From Bog-473 sp963730395 (lineage in GTDB: Bacteria > Actinomycetota > Acidimicrobiia > Acidimicrobiales > RAAP-2): 64,000 bases of DNA. Position numbers and translations under genes: made by a program. The stretch covers positions 1 to 64,000 of the forward strand of contig CAVSSK010000020.1 of the NCBI GenBank assembly GCA_963730395.1. Direction: 5' to 3'. Shown in pieces: positions 1 through 9,128 of the stretch. The notes below the pieces were generated by a model. It worked only from the letters and a program-made list of their open reading frames with translations, was not told the DNA's origin and searched no databases. How positions within the stretch are numbered: position 1 is the stretch's first letter; the number at the start of each line of letters is the position of its first letter.

Positions 1-1044
1 TGCTCGACGTCAGGTCGTGGCAGGTCGGAGAGGACCTCGATGTCCGCGAGTTGCAGTCCCGGTTCGGTGAGCGTCCCGGTCTTGTCGATGCACAGCACGT
101 CGACGTGTGCCAGTCCCTCCACCGCGGCCAGCTCCTGGACCAGTACGCGATGGTGTGCCAGCCGGAGCGCTCCCACCGCGAAGGCCATCGACGTCAGCAG
201 CACCAGCCCCTGGGGCACCATGGCGGCGACCCCGGCGACCGATCCCCTCAGGGCGTCGGCCGATGACTGGTGGCTTCGGAGGAGCTGGGACACGAAGAGC
301 GCGATGCCAATCGGGATCATGACCCAGGTCACGAGGCGCAGGATCTCGTCGGCGACCCCTGCTGCAGCTCGGAGCGGATCAGTCTGAACCTCCGGGCTTC
401 CGCCTCGAGGCCCCGCGCAGATGACATCCCCCCCACCCTCGTCGCCCTGATCCTTCCCGAGCCGGCGACCGTGAAGGTTCCCGACAGCACCGGTTCGCCC
501 GTGGGCTTCGGTACCGCCTCCGCCTCACCGGTGAGGAGGGACTCGTCGACTTCGAGACCCTGCGATGTCAGCACCTGGCCGTCGACGGCGATCTGGTCGC
601 CCCGACGAACCTCGATCACATCGTCCAACACGATCTCCTCGAACGGGATGTCGAAGACGCGACCCGAGCGGACGACCTGGCATCTCGGAGCGGCCAGCAC
701 GGCCAGCCGATCGAGCGTCCGCTTCGAGCGGATCTCCTGGAAGATCCCGATCGCCGTGTTCGGCCACGAGGACGATCCCGAAGAGCGCATCCTGAGGAGG
801 CCCAACCACTACGGCCACGACGAACAAGGATCCCAAGATGGCGTTGAAACGAGTGAGCACGTTGGCCCGTACGATCGTCCTACCGTGTGCCCTGTGGTGG
901 CTGCACACCGTTGGCCTTGCCGGCACCAACCCTCTCTCGGACCTGCCCCTCGGAGAGCCCGACGGACGCGTCGAGCAGCGTCTCCCCCTCACCCGATGCC
1001 GAGGTTGCAGCCGAAGGCACGATCGCCTCGGGCGAACTCGTCAA
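1..1044 (-). pseudogene. cation-transporting P-type ATPase (CtpE-like), 5' part, frameshifted
   Basis: N-terminal half of a P-type ATPase running off the left edge. Read from the right: a start region near 1020-1044, then GLSEGQVRERVGAGKANGV, the TM1 segment RANVLTRFNAILGSLFVV, the actuator domain with VDESLLTGEAEAVPK, the TM segment LVTWVMIPIGIALFVSQLL, and the phosphorylation site DKTGTLTE near 70-90. These lie in different frames, so at least three single-base shifts are needed, near 890, 765 and 390. The layout resembles the HAD-IC/CtpE group of actinobacterial cation pumps; the ion cannot be read from this part. It is either a decayed gene or error-laden sequence. It is divergent from the P1B-5 ATPase. 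Confidence 0.75.
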
Positions 1045-1233
1045 CGCGGGGGCTGGACGCTCGTCTCCGATGAGCGGTCCCTCCTGTTGGCGCGGTACAG
1101 CGCGGCGCCCTGTTGGCTGCCTCTCATTGGCCTATCTTCCCCTCCCCCCGCACATGCTCCTAGGGCCAAATGACCTGGTCGGTCCCTTGGGCAGGACGTT
1201 CGGCCCTGGTGACGTCGAGATGCCCGGCTCACG
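1045..1233. promoter_or_regulatory. divergent promoter region between two P-type ATPases
   Basis: Region of about 190 bases between the outward-facing ATPase genes. At 1163-1176 the sequence GGGCCAAATGACCT has the five-four-five layout of a degenerate DosR/DevR box (consensus GGGAC, four bases, GTCCC), with roughly three mismatches. A second GGTCCC-type half-site follows near 1181-1186. The assignment is weak and made by eye; no -10/-35 pair stands out. Confidence 0.2.
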
Positions 1234-3658
1234 ATGACTGAGGTGGTGAGCGCGCAGTCGAACCCGCCGTCATGGCTCGGCCAGCACTTGGCCGTCATCC
1301 TCCTGGACGTCACCGGTGCCGCCTGTTGTCGGCGGAGCACTCCACCTGGCCGGGCCGCTACTGCGGGAACGCGGTCTGGGTCGTGTCCGGCGCCATCGGG
1401 GCGGCCTACTCGCTCTGGACGATGGTGGAAAGCCTCCGCCGAGGACGCGTCGGAGTGGACCTCATCGCCCTCCTGGCCTTGGTCGGCGCACTCGCCGTCG
1501 GCGAGTATCTCGCCGCTGCGGTGATCAGCGTCATGATGGCAAGCGGACGGGCACTCGAGGCATGGGCGGCCGGACGGGCGAATCGGGACCTGCGCCGGCT
1601 CCTCGAACGTGCCCCCACCACGGCCCACCGCTACGAGCGGAGGAGCTCCGGACCGTCGCTGCGGACAGCGTGGCACCGGGCGACCGCCTCATGGTGCAAT
1701 CGGGGGAGCTGGTACCCACCGACGGCCTCCTGCTGACGAGCGCCGTGCTGGACGAGTCCGCGCTGACGGGAGAGGCGCTGCCCGTCACCCGTGAGTCAGG
1801 AGAGCCGGTGCGCAGCGGTGTGCTCAATGCCGGGTCGCCGTTCGACCTGCGCGTGACGGCCCGCGCATCAGAGAGCGCGTACGCCGGAATCGTTCGGCTG
1901 GTCGCGGAGGCCGAGTCCTCGCAGGCTCCGTTCGTCCGCCTGGCCGACCGCTACGCGATCTGGTTCCTCGTCCTCAGTCTGGTCGTGGCGGCCGGTGCCT
2001 GGATCGCCGCTGGCCCGGCGCGGGCCGTTGCCGTCCTCGTCGTGGCCACGCCGTGCCCGCTCATCCTCGCCGCGCCGGTTGCCCTGGTCGGAGGATTGTC
2101 GCACGCGGCGAGGCGGGGGGTCGTCGTCAAGGGTGGCGCCGTCCTCGAGCGCCTGGCGCAGTGCACCACACTGCTCATCGACAAGACGGGAACCTTGACG
2201 ACTGGCCATCCGTCGCTCACGACCATCGTGCCGTCGGGCACGTTGGCCCCCGACGAGGTGCTTCGCATGGCGGCATCCCTCGACCAGGTCTCGCCGCACG
2301 TGCTCGCCCATTCGGTGCTCAGGGCGGCCCAAGAGCGCAGATGTGACCTCGAGCTCCCCGAACAGGTCGAAGAGATAGCCGGGGCGGGCATCCGAGGGGT
2401 CGTCGGCGGCCACGACGTCGTGCTCGGCAAGGCGGCGTGGGTCGGAGTCGAGGGGTCGCCGGCCTGGGCCAAGACGGCACGTCGGCGTGCCCGCCTCGAT
2501 GGGTCGTTGACCGTGTTCGTCGGAGTGGACGATCAGCCCGCGGGGGTGTTGGTGCTCGACGATCCGGTGCGCCGCGATGCCCCGAGGACGATCCGCTCTC
2601 TTCGCCGGAGCGGCATCGATCGGATCGTGATGGTCACGGGCGACCGGCCAGAGGTGGCTGAAGCCATAGGTGCTGTCATTGGGGTCGACGAGGTCCTTTC
2701 CGAGCGCTCGCCGGCGGACAAGTTGGACGTCGTGAGAGCCGAGCGTCTCCGGGCGCCGACGATGATGGTCGGGGACGGCATCAACGATGCCCCCGCCCTG
2801 GCCCTCGCCGATGTCGGTGTCGCGATGGCTGCTCAGGGAGCTTCGGCTTCGTCCGAAGCAGCCGACATCGTACTGACCGCTGACCGTTTGGACCGATTGG
2901 GCGAGGCTCGATCGGTGGCTGTTCGGAGTCGACGAATTGCCCTCGAGAGCGTTGTCGTCGGCATGGCGATGTCGCTCGTGGCAATGGGGTTCGCGGCGAT
3001 CGGCCTGCTTCCCGCAGTCTGGGGAGCGCTGCTTCAGGAGGGGATCGACGTCATCGTCATCCTCAATGCTCTGCGGGCGCTACGTCCTCCTCGAACTGAG
3101 ATGGGCTTCGATGAGGATGAATCGGCCCTCGCCAGACGATTCCAATCCGAACATCTCACCATTCGGGCGGATCTCGATCTACTTCTTGCAGCCGCCAATG
3201 CGATGGGGACGATGCAGCCGGCGGAGGTCATGACGCACGCACGCGAAGTGCACCGGTTTCTCATCGAAGAGGTCGTACCACATGAGCAGGCCGAGCAAGA
3301 GCTGCTCTATCCCGTGCTCGAGCACGTCCTCGGTGGACGAGAGCCGACAGCCCCCATGAGTCGGGCCCACATCGAGATCCTGCATCAGATCAGGCGCCTG
3401 GGCGCGCTCCTGGACGAGATCGGCGACGAGGAACCCGATGTCGAAGACATCGACGAGATCCGCCGCCTGCTGTATGGCCTGCACGCGATTCTCCGTCTCC
3501 ACACTCTCCAGGAAGAGGAGAGCTACCTGTCATTCGAGGACAGCTCGGATGCGACCCTGAAGTCAGACAATCCCTCGGTTGACCTGGAGCACGGTGCTAG
3601 TGCTGAACCCCTGGGTGTAGTGAACCGAGACCCGAATGTCTGGTCGAACAACCCTTAG
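1234..3658 (+). CDS. P1B-5-type metal-transporting ATPase with C-terminal hemerythrin domain (frameshifted near N-terminus)
   Basis: Heavy-metal P-type ATPase without an N-terminal HMA domain. From about 1620 a single frame carries the actuator motif DESALTGEALPV, the membrane metal-site motif ATPCPLILAAP, the phosphorylation motif DKTGTLTTG, and the hinge GDGINDAPALALADVGVAM. The last roughly 170 residues form a hemerythrin HHE domain: SEHLTI, VVPHEQAEQELLYP, RAHIEILHQI and LHAILRLHTLQEEES supply the His and Glu ligands. This architecture is that of P1B-5 pumps, linked to nickel, iron or cobalt export with iron or oxygen sensing. The start GTG/ATG near 1234 gives WLGQHLAVILLDVTG, but the TM1-3 region continues in a second frame (about 1320-1620, GVDLIALLALVGALAVGEYL) before the main frame, so two shifts near 1320 and 1620 are needed. 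The stop overlaps the next gene. Confidence 0.85.
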
Positions 3659-4577
3659 ACCGCCCTGGTTGCGACGTGGCGTGGTGCTGCTGGTGCTGCT
3701 CGCAACGCTTGCCTTCGTTGCGGCTGCGTGTTCGACCCCGCCATCAGGTCACAAAGCCGTTCAGCGCTCCAATCCCTCACGCAGCACAACGACCGCGACG
3801 ACTGCTCCGACGACGACCACGGCTGTTGCCCCCACGACCACGACCGTTGCCCCAACCACACAGCCCTCCAGCACGGAGAATTCGCTCCCCGCCACGACCT
3901 CGACCAACCCCACGACATCGACCCCGGAGAGCCTGAAACCGCTCTTCGGCAAGGTGTGGCAGCAGATACCGACCGCATCGCGTGTCGTGGCGCTGACCTT
4001 CGATGCTGGGGCCAACGGCAACGGTGTGCCGGCAATCTTGTCGACTCTTCGCAGCGCCGGCGTGCCCGCGACATTCTTCTTGACGGGGGCTTTCACAAAA
4101 TCCCTCCCCGACTTGGCGCGCTCGATCGTCCAAGGCGGCTACCGGGTCGGAGATCACACCGTCGACCACCCACACCTGCCGACGCGCTCCGATGCCTTGG
4201 TCGCCGCCGAGGTCGCCAATGCCGCTGCGACCATCACCTCCGCGACTGGAGCCACACCGTCTCCACTCTTCCGATTCCCCTACGGCGACAGCGATGCCCG
4301 GACCCTGAGCGTGGTAAACGATCTCGGGTTCGTCGCGGTGGGCTGGACGGTCGACACCCTGGGCTGGGAGGGGAGCTCCGCCGGGATCACCCCGACGAGC
4401 ATCGTTGCTCGTGTCATGGCGGGCCTTCGTCCCGGTGAGATCGTGCTGATGCACGTCGGATCCAACCCGAACGACGGGTCGACGCTCGACGCCGATGCGC
4501 TGCCTTCGGTGATCGGATTCATCAAAGCGGCCGGCTACTCGTTCGTCACCCTCAACGACCTTGTCGGGAACGGGTAA
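3636..4577 (+). CDS. polysaccharide deacetylase (NodB domain) lipoprotein
   Basis: Secreted carbohydrate esterase of the NodB/CE4 family, expected to remove N-acetyl groups from peptidoglycan or another cell-surface polysaccharide. The N-terminus has a hydrophobic stretch ending in FVAAAC, a lipobox, so it is probably an exported lipoprotein. A Thr/Pro-rich linker of about 70 residues follows (residues 40-110). The catalytic domain shows TFDAG (motif 1, with Ala where many have Asp), GDHTVDHPHL (metal-binding H-x3-H), RFPYGDSD and a C-terminal LMHVG. The ATG at 3636 overlaps the end of the ATPase gene by 23 bases, so it may be translationally coupled. Substrate is not evident. Confidence 0.88.
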   Translation: MSGRTTLRPPWLRRGVVLLVLLATLAFVAAACSTPPSGHKAVQRSNPSRSTTTATTAPTTTTAVAPTTTTVAPTTQPSSTENSLPATTSTNPTTSTPESLKPLFGKVWQQIPTASRVVALTFDAGANGNGVPAILSTLRSAGVPATFFLTGAFTKSLPDLARSIVQGGYRVGDHTVDHPHLPTRSDALVAAEVANAAATITSATGATPSPLFRFPYGDSDARTLSVVNDLGFVAVGWTVDTLGWEGSSAGITPTSIVARVMAGLRPGEIVLMHVGSNPNDGSTLDADALPSVIGFIKAAGYSFVTLNDLVGNG

Positions 4578-5153
4578 ACGGGCGGCACAAGACGTGACGG
4601 ATCGCCGATTCGTAGGTACGAAAAGACAATTCGAACATCAGCTATCCAGAATCGGACTCAATGCTGACGAACGGCGCGCAGACCACCGCGTTGCAGCTGG
4701 TCTCCGGACACTTTTCTGACCTGGCCGGTGATCAACACGATCGTTGGAGTCCTACCGTTTCCGTCTCAGCTTATGGACACGATTATGGATAAGAACTGAC
4801 TGTGCTCATCGAGACGAGCCGCCCTTGAGGTGCGATCAACCCGTTACGATACGGTGAGGCACGTACGGAGGTTTCGGGCCAATCGCTACCAAGCCGGTGG
4901 CGGCGCACCATTATGGGTGGCCATGGCATGCCAGCGGGTTTCGAGAAGTGTCCGGCGCCATCGCACTGTGGCCGGTTCAATCGTCATCCACCACCCTGAT
5001 TACTCTGGGTGTGGGAATCAACTCATGTGGCGGTCCAGGTCGCACCGATCGCTCCCGAGACAGCGCCACAGGTGAGGTCAACGACGACGACGTCCCTGTT
5101 CGCCGGCCCGGGGACAGGTAGCTGCGCATCTGGCGCCAGGGTCCGACCCGAGC
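4578..5153. other. intergenic region without a supported gene
   Basis: About 575 bases. Short open frames here have no recognisable protein features. The right end (from about 5076) is open in the frame of the next gene but lacks a clear start or signal peptide, so the real N-terminus of that gene may lie here behind another frameshift. No RNA gene or strong terminator was recognised. Confidence 0.4.
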
Positions 5154-6120
5154 GTGCTCCCCGGTCCCGTCTTGATGGCCGATGAAGGCAACAACCGCTT
5201 GATCGTGGTCGACGCCCAGGGCCGCACTCTCTGGACATGGCCGCAGCCCGGCGACCTCCCTCCAGGAGTCTCGTTCAAGAGCCCAGACGACGCATTCTTC
5301 ACTCCGAACGGGAAGCAGATCATCGCAACCGAAGAGGAGTACTCGGTGGTCACCTTGATCGACGTGGCCTCGCGGAAGATCCTGTGGCGCTATGGCACAC
5401 CGGGTGTGCCAGGTGACGGCCCGAACCAGCTCTCAAACCCCGACGATGCGCTGGTCCTCCCTGACGGTGACGTGTTCACCGCCGATATCAAGAACTGTCG
5501 CCTCCTGTTGATCGCCCCGTACGCACACGTGCCAGCCCGCATCTACGGCACCACCACCCAGGCCTGTCAGCACGCACCACCAGCACACTTCGGAAGCCCC
5601 AACGGCGCCTTCCCAATGGCCAACGGTCACTACCTCGTCACCGAGATCAACGGGGACTGGGTCGACGAGATGGACCTGGCCGGGACGATTTACGCCTCAT
5701 GGCACCCTCCCGGCGTCAGCTACCCGTCCGACAGCAACGAAGTGAGCCCCGGCACCTACCTGACAGTGGACTGGGCCGAACCAGGTCAGATCGAGACCTT
5801 CGACGCCAGATGGTCGGCTCCTCTGGCGCTACCGGCCGACCGGCAGCTCCGCGCTCAACCACCCCTCGCTGGCCCTGCCGCTCCCCAACGGCGACGTGAT
5901 CGCCACCGACGACGCCAATGACCGGGTCATCGTGGTTGATCCGAGGACCAATGCCATTGTTTGGCAGTACGGGGTTCGCGGTGAGTCGGGCGACGCTTCG
6001 GGGCTTCTCAACGCCGTGGACGGGCTCGACCTGGTGCCGCCGTACTCCGATCTCGTCGTCCACGCCACAACCATGGGCCTCCCTCCAGCTCCGACGGTGT
6101 CGACCTACACCACACCCTGA
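5154..6120 (+). CDS. beta-propeller protein (PQQ/NHL-like repeats), frameshifted
   Basis: Repeated blades such as ADEGNNRLIVVDAQGRTLW, LIDVASRKILWRYGTPG and ANDRVIVVDPRTNAIVWQYG mark a PQQ/NHL or arylsulfotransferase-like beta-propeller. The first frame runs from 5154 to about 5810. The continuing blade LWRYRPTGSSALNHPS then appears in another frame, which runs to the TGA at 6118-6120, so a single-base shift lies near 5805-5820. The start is uncertain: 5154 is GTG, 5175 is ATG, and no signal peptide is attached to either, so the 5' end may be missing. No catalytic residues can be assigned. Its end overlaps the convergent GtrA gene by 16 bases. Confidence 0.65.
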
Positions 6121-6683
6121 GTTGTTGAACCGCCCGATGAGTGGCGGATGCCGGTTCGGCCTGTCGCCAAGCCCCACTCACGTCGGGGCCATTCCGTTGG
6201 GGCCGTTCGGAAGATGACCCGCTGATAGATGACGAATTTGATGAGCCAGAAGGTCAGCATCACGATCGGATAGCCGATCGCCACGACCAGAAGGTGGAAC
6301 GGATGGCCCGCCGGAGCAAAGCTGGCGAGAGCACCCGTCAGCAAGCTGGTCAGCGCGATGCAGCCGATCGAAACGATCCAGTAGAGGATCACCTGACGGA
6401 GGACACGCTCTCGGGCGGCCTCCCTCCAGATCCAGTAGCGACTCAACAAGTAGGACGGGACTGTTCCAGCGAGGCTTGCGAGCAGCGCGGCGACGGTGGC
6501 CGTCGTGAGATCGAGCCCGTAGAGGATGAGAAGTGTCATCTCACTCACTGCGAAAGCCACCCCGGACGTGGCGGCATAGCGGGCGAGGCGGGCTACGTCG
6601 GCCCGACCGAACCGGTTGGGGACGCCGATGGTAGAGGGAGCACCTCCCTCGTCGATGACACAGGATTCAGACATGGAGGCCAC
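6105..6683 (-). CDS. GtrA-like membrane protein
   Basis: Small integral membrane protein with about four transmembrane helices (for example YAATSGVAFAVSEMTLLILY and VAIGYPIVMLTFWLIKFVIY) and the family-typical SYLLSRYWIWR between helices 2 and 3. GtrA proteins are thought to flip or help present lipid-linked sugars. Two ATG codons (6683, 6674) could start it; both fall inside the last codons of the APS reductase gene, suggesting a two-gene operon. Next to a UDP-sulfoquinovose synthase, a role in moving a lipid-linked sugar is plausible but inferred. Confidence 0.82.
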   Translation of the reverse strand: MASMSESCVIDEGGAPSTIGVPNRFGRADVARLARYAATSGVAFAVSEMTLLILYGLDLTTATVAALLASLAGTVPSYLLSRYWIWREAARERVLRQVILYWIVSIGCIALTSLLTGALASFAPAGHPFHLLVVAIGYPIVMLTFWLIKFVIYQRVIFRTAPTEWPRREWGLATGRTGIRHSSGGSTTQGVV

Positions 6684-7452
6684 ACTCCGTCTTGTCCGTT
6701 CCGGGCCAGCGGCCGGCTCGCGGATCTTCGAATCGAGTGACCGGTCGGGTCGTGGGCTCGCACCCGATAGACGGGTACCCCCGCGCCTTCAATGGGTGGA
6801 CCGGGAGCCGATGATCGGCTTCGTATCGGGAGACGTCGTCGTTCGTCCAGCAAGCCAGAGGGTTGACCTTGACCAATCCTCGGGCCGAATCCCAACCGAC
6901 GATCGGTGACGACGCCCGGTTCGGGGTTTCAACCCGTTTCAGGCCGCTCACCCATGCGTGGCGTCCTCTGAGCGCCCCAGCCAGAGGAACAACCTTTCGT
7001 AGCTCGCAGCAGCGTTCGGAACCACACGGCCACGGCTCGGCGTCTGCACCGGGTCGGATGATTCTCAGATTTAGTCCATAGAGCTGGCGGACCTGTTCAA
7101 CGAAGCTCAGCGTTTCGGCAAAGTGAGAGCCTGTATCGAGAAAGATGATTTCGGCACGGGGGTCGGTGCGAACAGCAAGATCCACCAGGACGCAGTTCTG
7201 GAATGAGGACACGACCGAGATTGCAGGCCAGAACTCGCTGAACGCCCACGCGAAGATCTCCTCGGACGGGACATTTTCGAAGCCTGCGTTGAGTGCGACA
7301 AGATCAACACCCGGCGGAGGGAGAGCATCGACCCAACCTTCGATGCCACAGTGCCCCTCACCGGTGCCGGGGCCATCGCGTGGACCGGCCCAAGCCGTCC
7401 TCGCAGGAGAAGCATCCTCTCCTCGAGATTGCCGAGGCGTAGTGAGTGTCAT
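6667..7452 (-). CDS. cysH: adenylyl-sulfate (APS/PAPS) reductase family protein
   Basis: Reduces activated sulfate to sulfite using thioredoxin. Seen: SSFQNCVLVDL, FLDTGSHFAET, the double cysteine CGSERCCELRKVVPL, GLKRVET, VNPLACWTNDDV, and the C-terminal TECGLH with the catalytic cysteine. The double cysteine points to the 4Fe-4S APS-reductase branch, but where that branch usually has a C-x2-C (GCEPCT) this protein reads GCEPTT, so one iron-sulfur ligand is missing. The 261-residue length is normal; the first 35 or so residues are not conserved. GGAGG precedes the ATG. It is divergent from the sulfoquinovose synthase gene, whose substrate is sulfite, and overlaps gtrA downstream. Confidence 0.87.
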   Translation of the reverse strand: MTLTTPRQSRGEDASPARTAWAGPRDGPGTGEGHCGIEGWVDALPPPGVDLVALNAGFENVPSEEIFAWAFSEFWPAISVVSSFQNCVLVDLAVRTDPRAEIIFLDTGSHFAETLSFVEQVRQLYGLNLRIIRPGADAEPWPCGSERCCELRKVVPLAGALRGRHAWVSGLKRVETPNRASSPIVGWDSARGLVKVNPLACWTNDDVSRYEADHRLPVHPLKARGYPSIGCEPTTRPVTRFEDPRAGRWPGTDKTECGLHV

Positions 7453-7721
7453 GTTTGACCTCCGGGCCCCGAATGTTCATTTCGTTCGTCAGGTCCAATG
7501 TGTCCGCAGGACTGATCACCTGACAGGGGCTTTGGTCACCTTCGAAGGCCCGCTGGCTAAATACTTAACTGAGACACAGCGCAGGCCCAGGGCAGATTCA
7601 GATTCGACTCGCGACCGGCACGTTTGACCCGGCAACTTGGTGACGTTGGACCCTAGGGGAGAGGTGGCCGTCGGGGTACAACGGCGCAAGAACCTCTGCA
7701 CATGGTTGGTCAGGAGGAGCC

Positions 7722-8909
7722 ATGAGGACGTTGGTGTTGGGTGGGGACGGCTATCTGGGCTGGCCGACCGCCCTCCATTTGTCAGCGGCAGGTCACGACG
7801 TGGCCATCGCGGACAGCTTTGCGCGGCGTAGCTACGACCAGGAGCTGGGGGCGACAAGCTTGGTGCCCATCGCATCGCTGGACGAACGGGTCAAGGCGTG
7901 GCGGGAGGTCTCGAATCGCCGAATCGCCACATTCGTCGGGGATCTCACAGACGCGCCTTTCACAACAGCCCTCATCGACGAGGTCCGCCCAGACACGATC
8001 GTCCACTTCGCAGAGCAGCGTTCGGCCCCCTATTCCATGATCGACCAGACGCACGCGGTGTACACGCAGGTCAACAACGTCGTCGGCACGCTGAATGTGC
8101 TCTACGCCATCGCCGACGTCGACCCGACCATTCATCTGGTGAAGCTCGGCAGCATGGGTGAATACGGGACGCCGAACATCGACATCGAGGAGGGCTGGCT
8201 CGAGGTCACGCACAAGGGCCGCACGGACACCGTCTTGTACCCCAAGCGGCCCGGATCCTTCTACCACCTCTCGAAGGTCCATGACAGCCACAACATCGAA
8301 TTCGCGTGCCGGGCCTGGAACCTGCGGTCCACCGACCTCAACCAGGGGATCGTCTACGGCCAAGAGACCGACCTGACGAGACTGGACCCCGCCTTGACAA
8401 CCAGGTTCGACTACGACGCCGTTTTCGGCACGGTCCTCAACCGGCTGATCGTCCAGGCCGTCTGTGGGCACCCGCTCACCGTCTACGGGAGTGGGCATCA
8501 GATTCGAGGAATGCTCGACATCCGGGACACCGTCGAATGCATCCGGATCGCCGCAGAGAACCCGGCAGAGCCCGGCGAATTCCGGGTGTTCAACCAGTTC
8601 ACCGAGCAGTTCTCCGTGCTTCAGATCGCCGAGATGATCCGTGACACCTACCCCGGGCCCGTTCGCATCGCCCGGATCGAGAACCCCCGGGTCGAGGCTG
8701 CCGATCACTACTACAACGCCGTTCACTCGCGCTTGATCGATCTCGGCCTCGAGCCCCACAACCTGAGCGACACCCTGATCGACTCTCTGTTCTCCATCAC
8801 CGAGAGCAACAAACAGCGTGTCGACCACAGTCTCTTCGATCCGAGCGTGCGCTGGAAGGCAACTTCGAATTCGGTCGGACCGCACCCGTTCAAGGCCGCC
8901 GCTGCATGA
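7722..8909 (+). CDS. sqdB: UDP-sulfoquinovose synthase
   Basis: Extended short-chain dehydrogenase/epimerase fold that makes UDP-sulfoquinovose from UDP-glucose and sulfite, the head-group donor for sulfolipid or sulfo-glycans. Seen: N-terminal NAD-binding LGGDGYLGWPTALHL, HFAEQRSAPYSMID, GSMGEYGTPN (family Thr/Ser region), the catalytic pair in SFYHLSKVHDSHN (Y-x3-K), and NQGIVYG. Length 395 residues matches SQD1/SqdB. The start is set by AGGAGG at 7712-7717, five bases before ATG 7722. The gene is divergent from cysH with 269 bases between. No SqdX/SqdD glycosyltransferase is visible here, so the final product is unknown. Confidence 0.9.
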   Translation: MRTLVLGGDGYLGWPTALHLSAAGHDVAIADSFARRSYDQELGATSLVPIASLDERVKAWREVSNRRIATFVGDLTDAPFTTALIDEVRPDTIVHFAEQRSAPYSMIDQTHAVYTQVNNVVGTLNVLYAIADVDPTIHLVKLGSMGEYGTPNIDIEEGWLEVTHKGRTDTVLYPKRPGSFYHLSKVHDSHNIEFACRAWNLRSTDLNQGIVYGQETDLTRLDPALTTRFDYDAVFGTVLNRLIVQAVCGHPLTVYGSGHQIRGMLDIRDTVECIRIAAENPAEPGEFRVFNQFTEQFSVLQIAEMIRDTYPGPVRIARIENPRVEAADHYYNAVHSRLIDLGLEPHNLSDTLIDSLFSITESNKQRVDHSLFDPSVRWKATSNSVGPHPFKAAAA

Positions 8910-9128
8910 TCAGCGTGGCTGGGGTGATGTCAGTGCCAGATGACCGCTCGCCGTTGCTCGCTCACCCGCGAGCTTGTCGAGGTGCTTCTGAGGCCATCAG
9001 GTGAGTACTGCGTGAGACACGCCAGCGGCCAACGGCCAGCCCATCGTTGTTCACTAAGGTCTTACCGGTTCGGTGTTCACGGTCGAATCGGAGGGTGATC
9101 CGGGCGATCCGAGCCCCACCGCTCGGGG

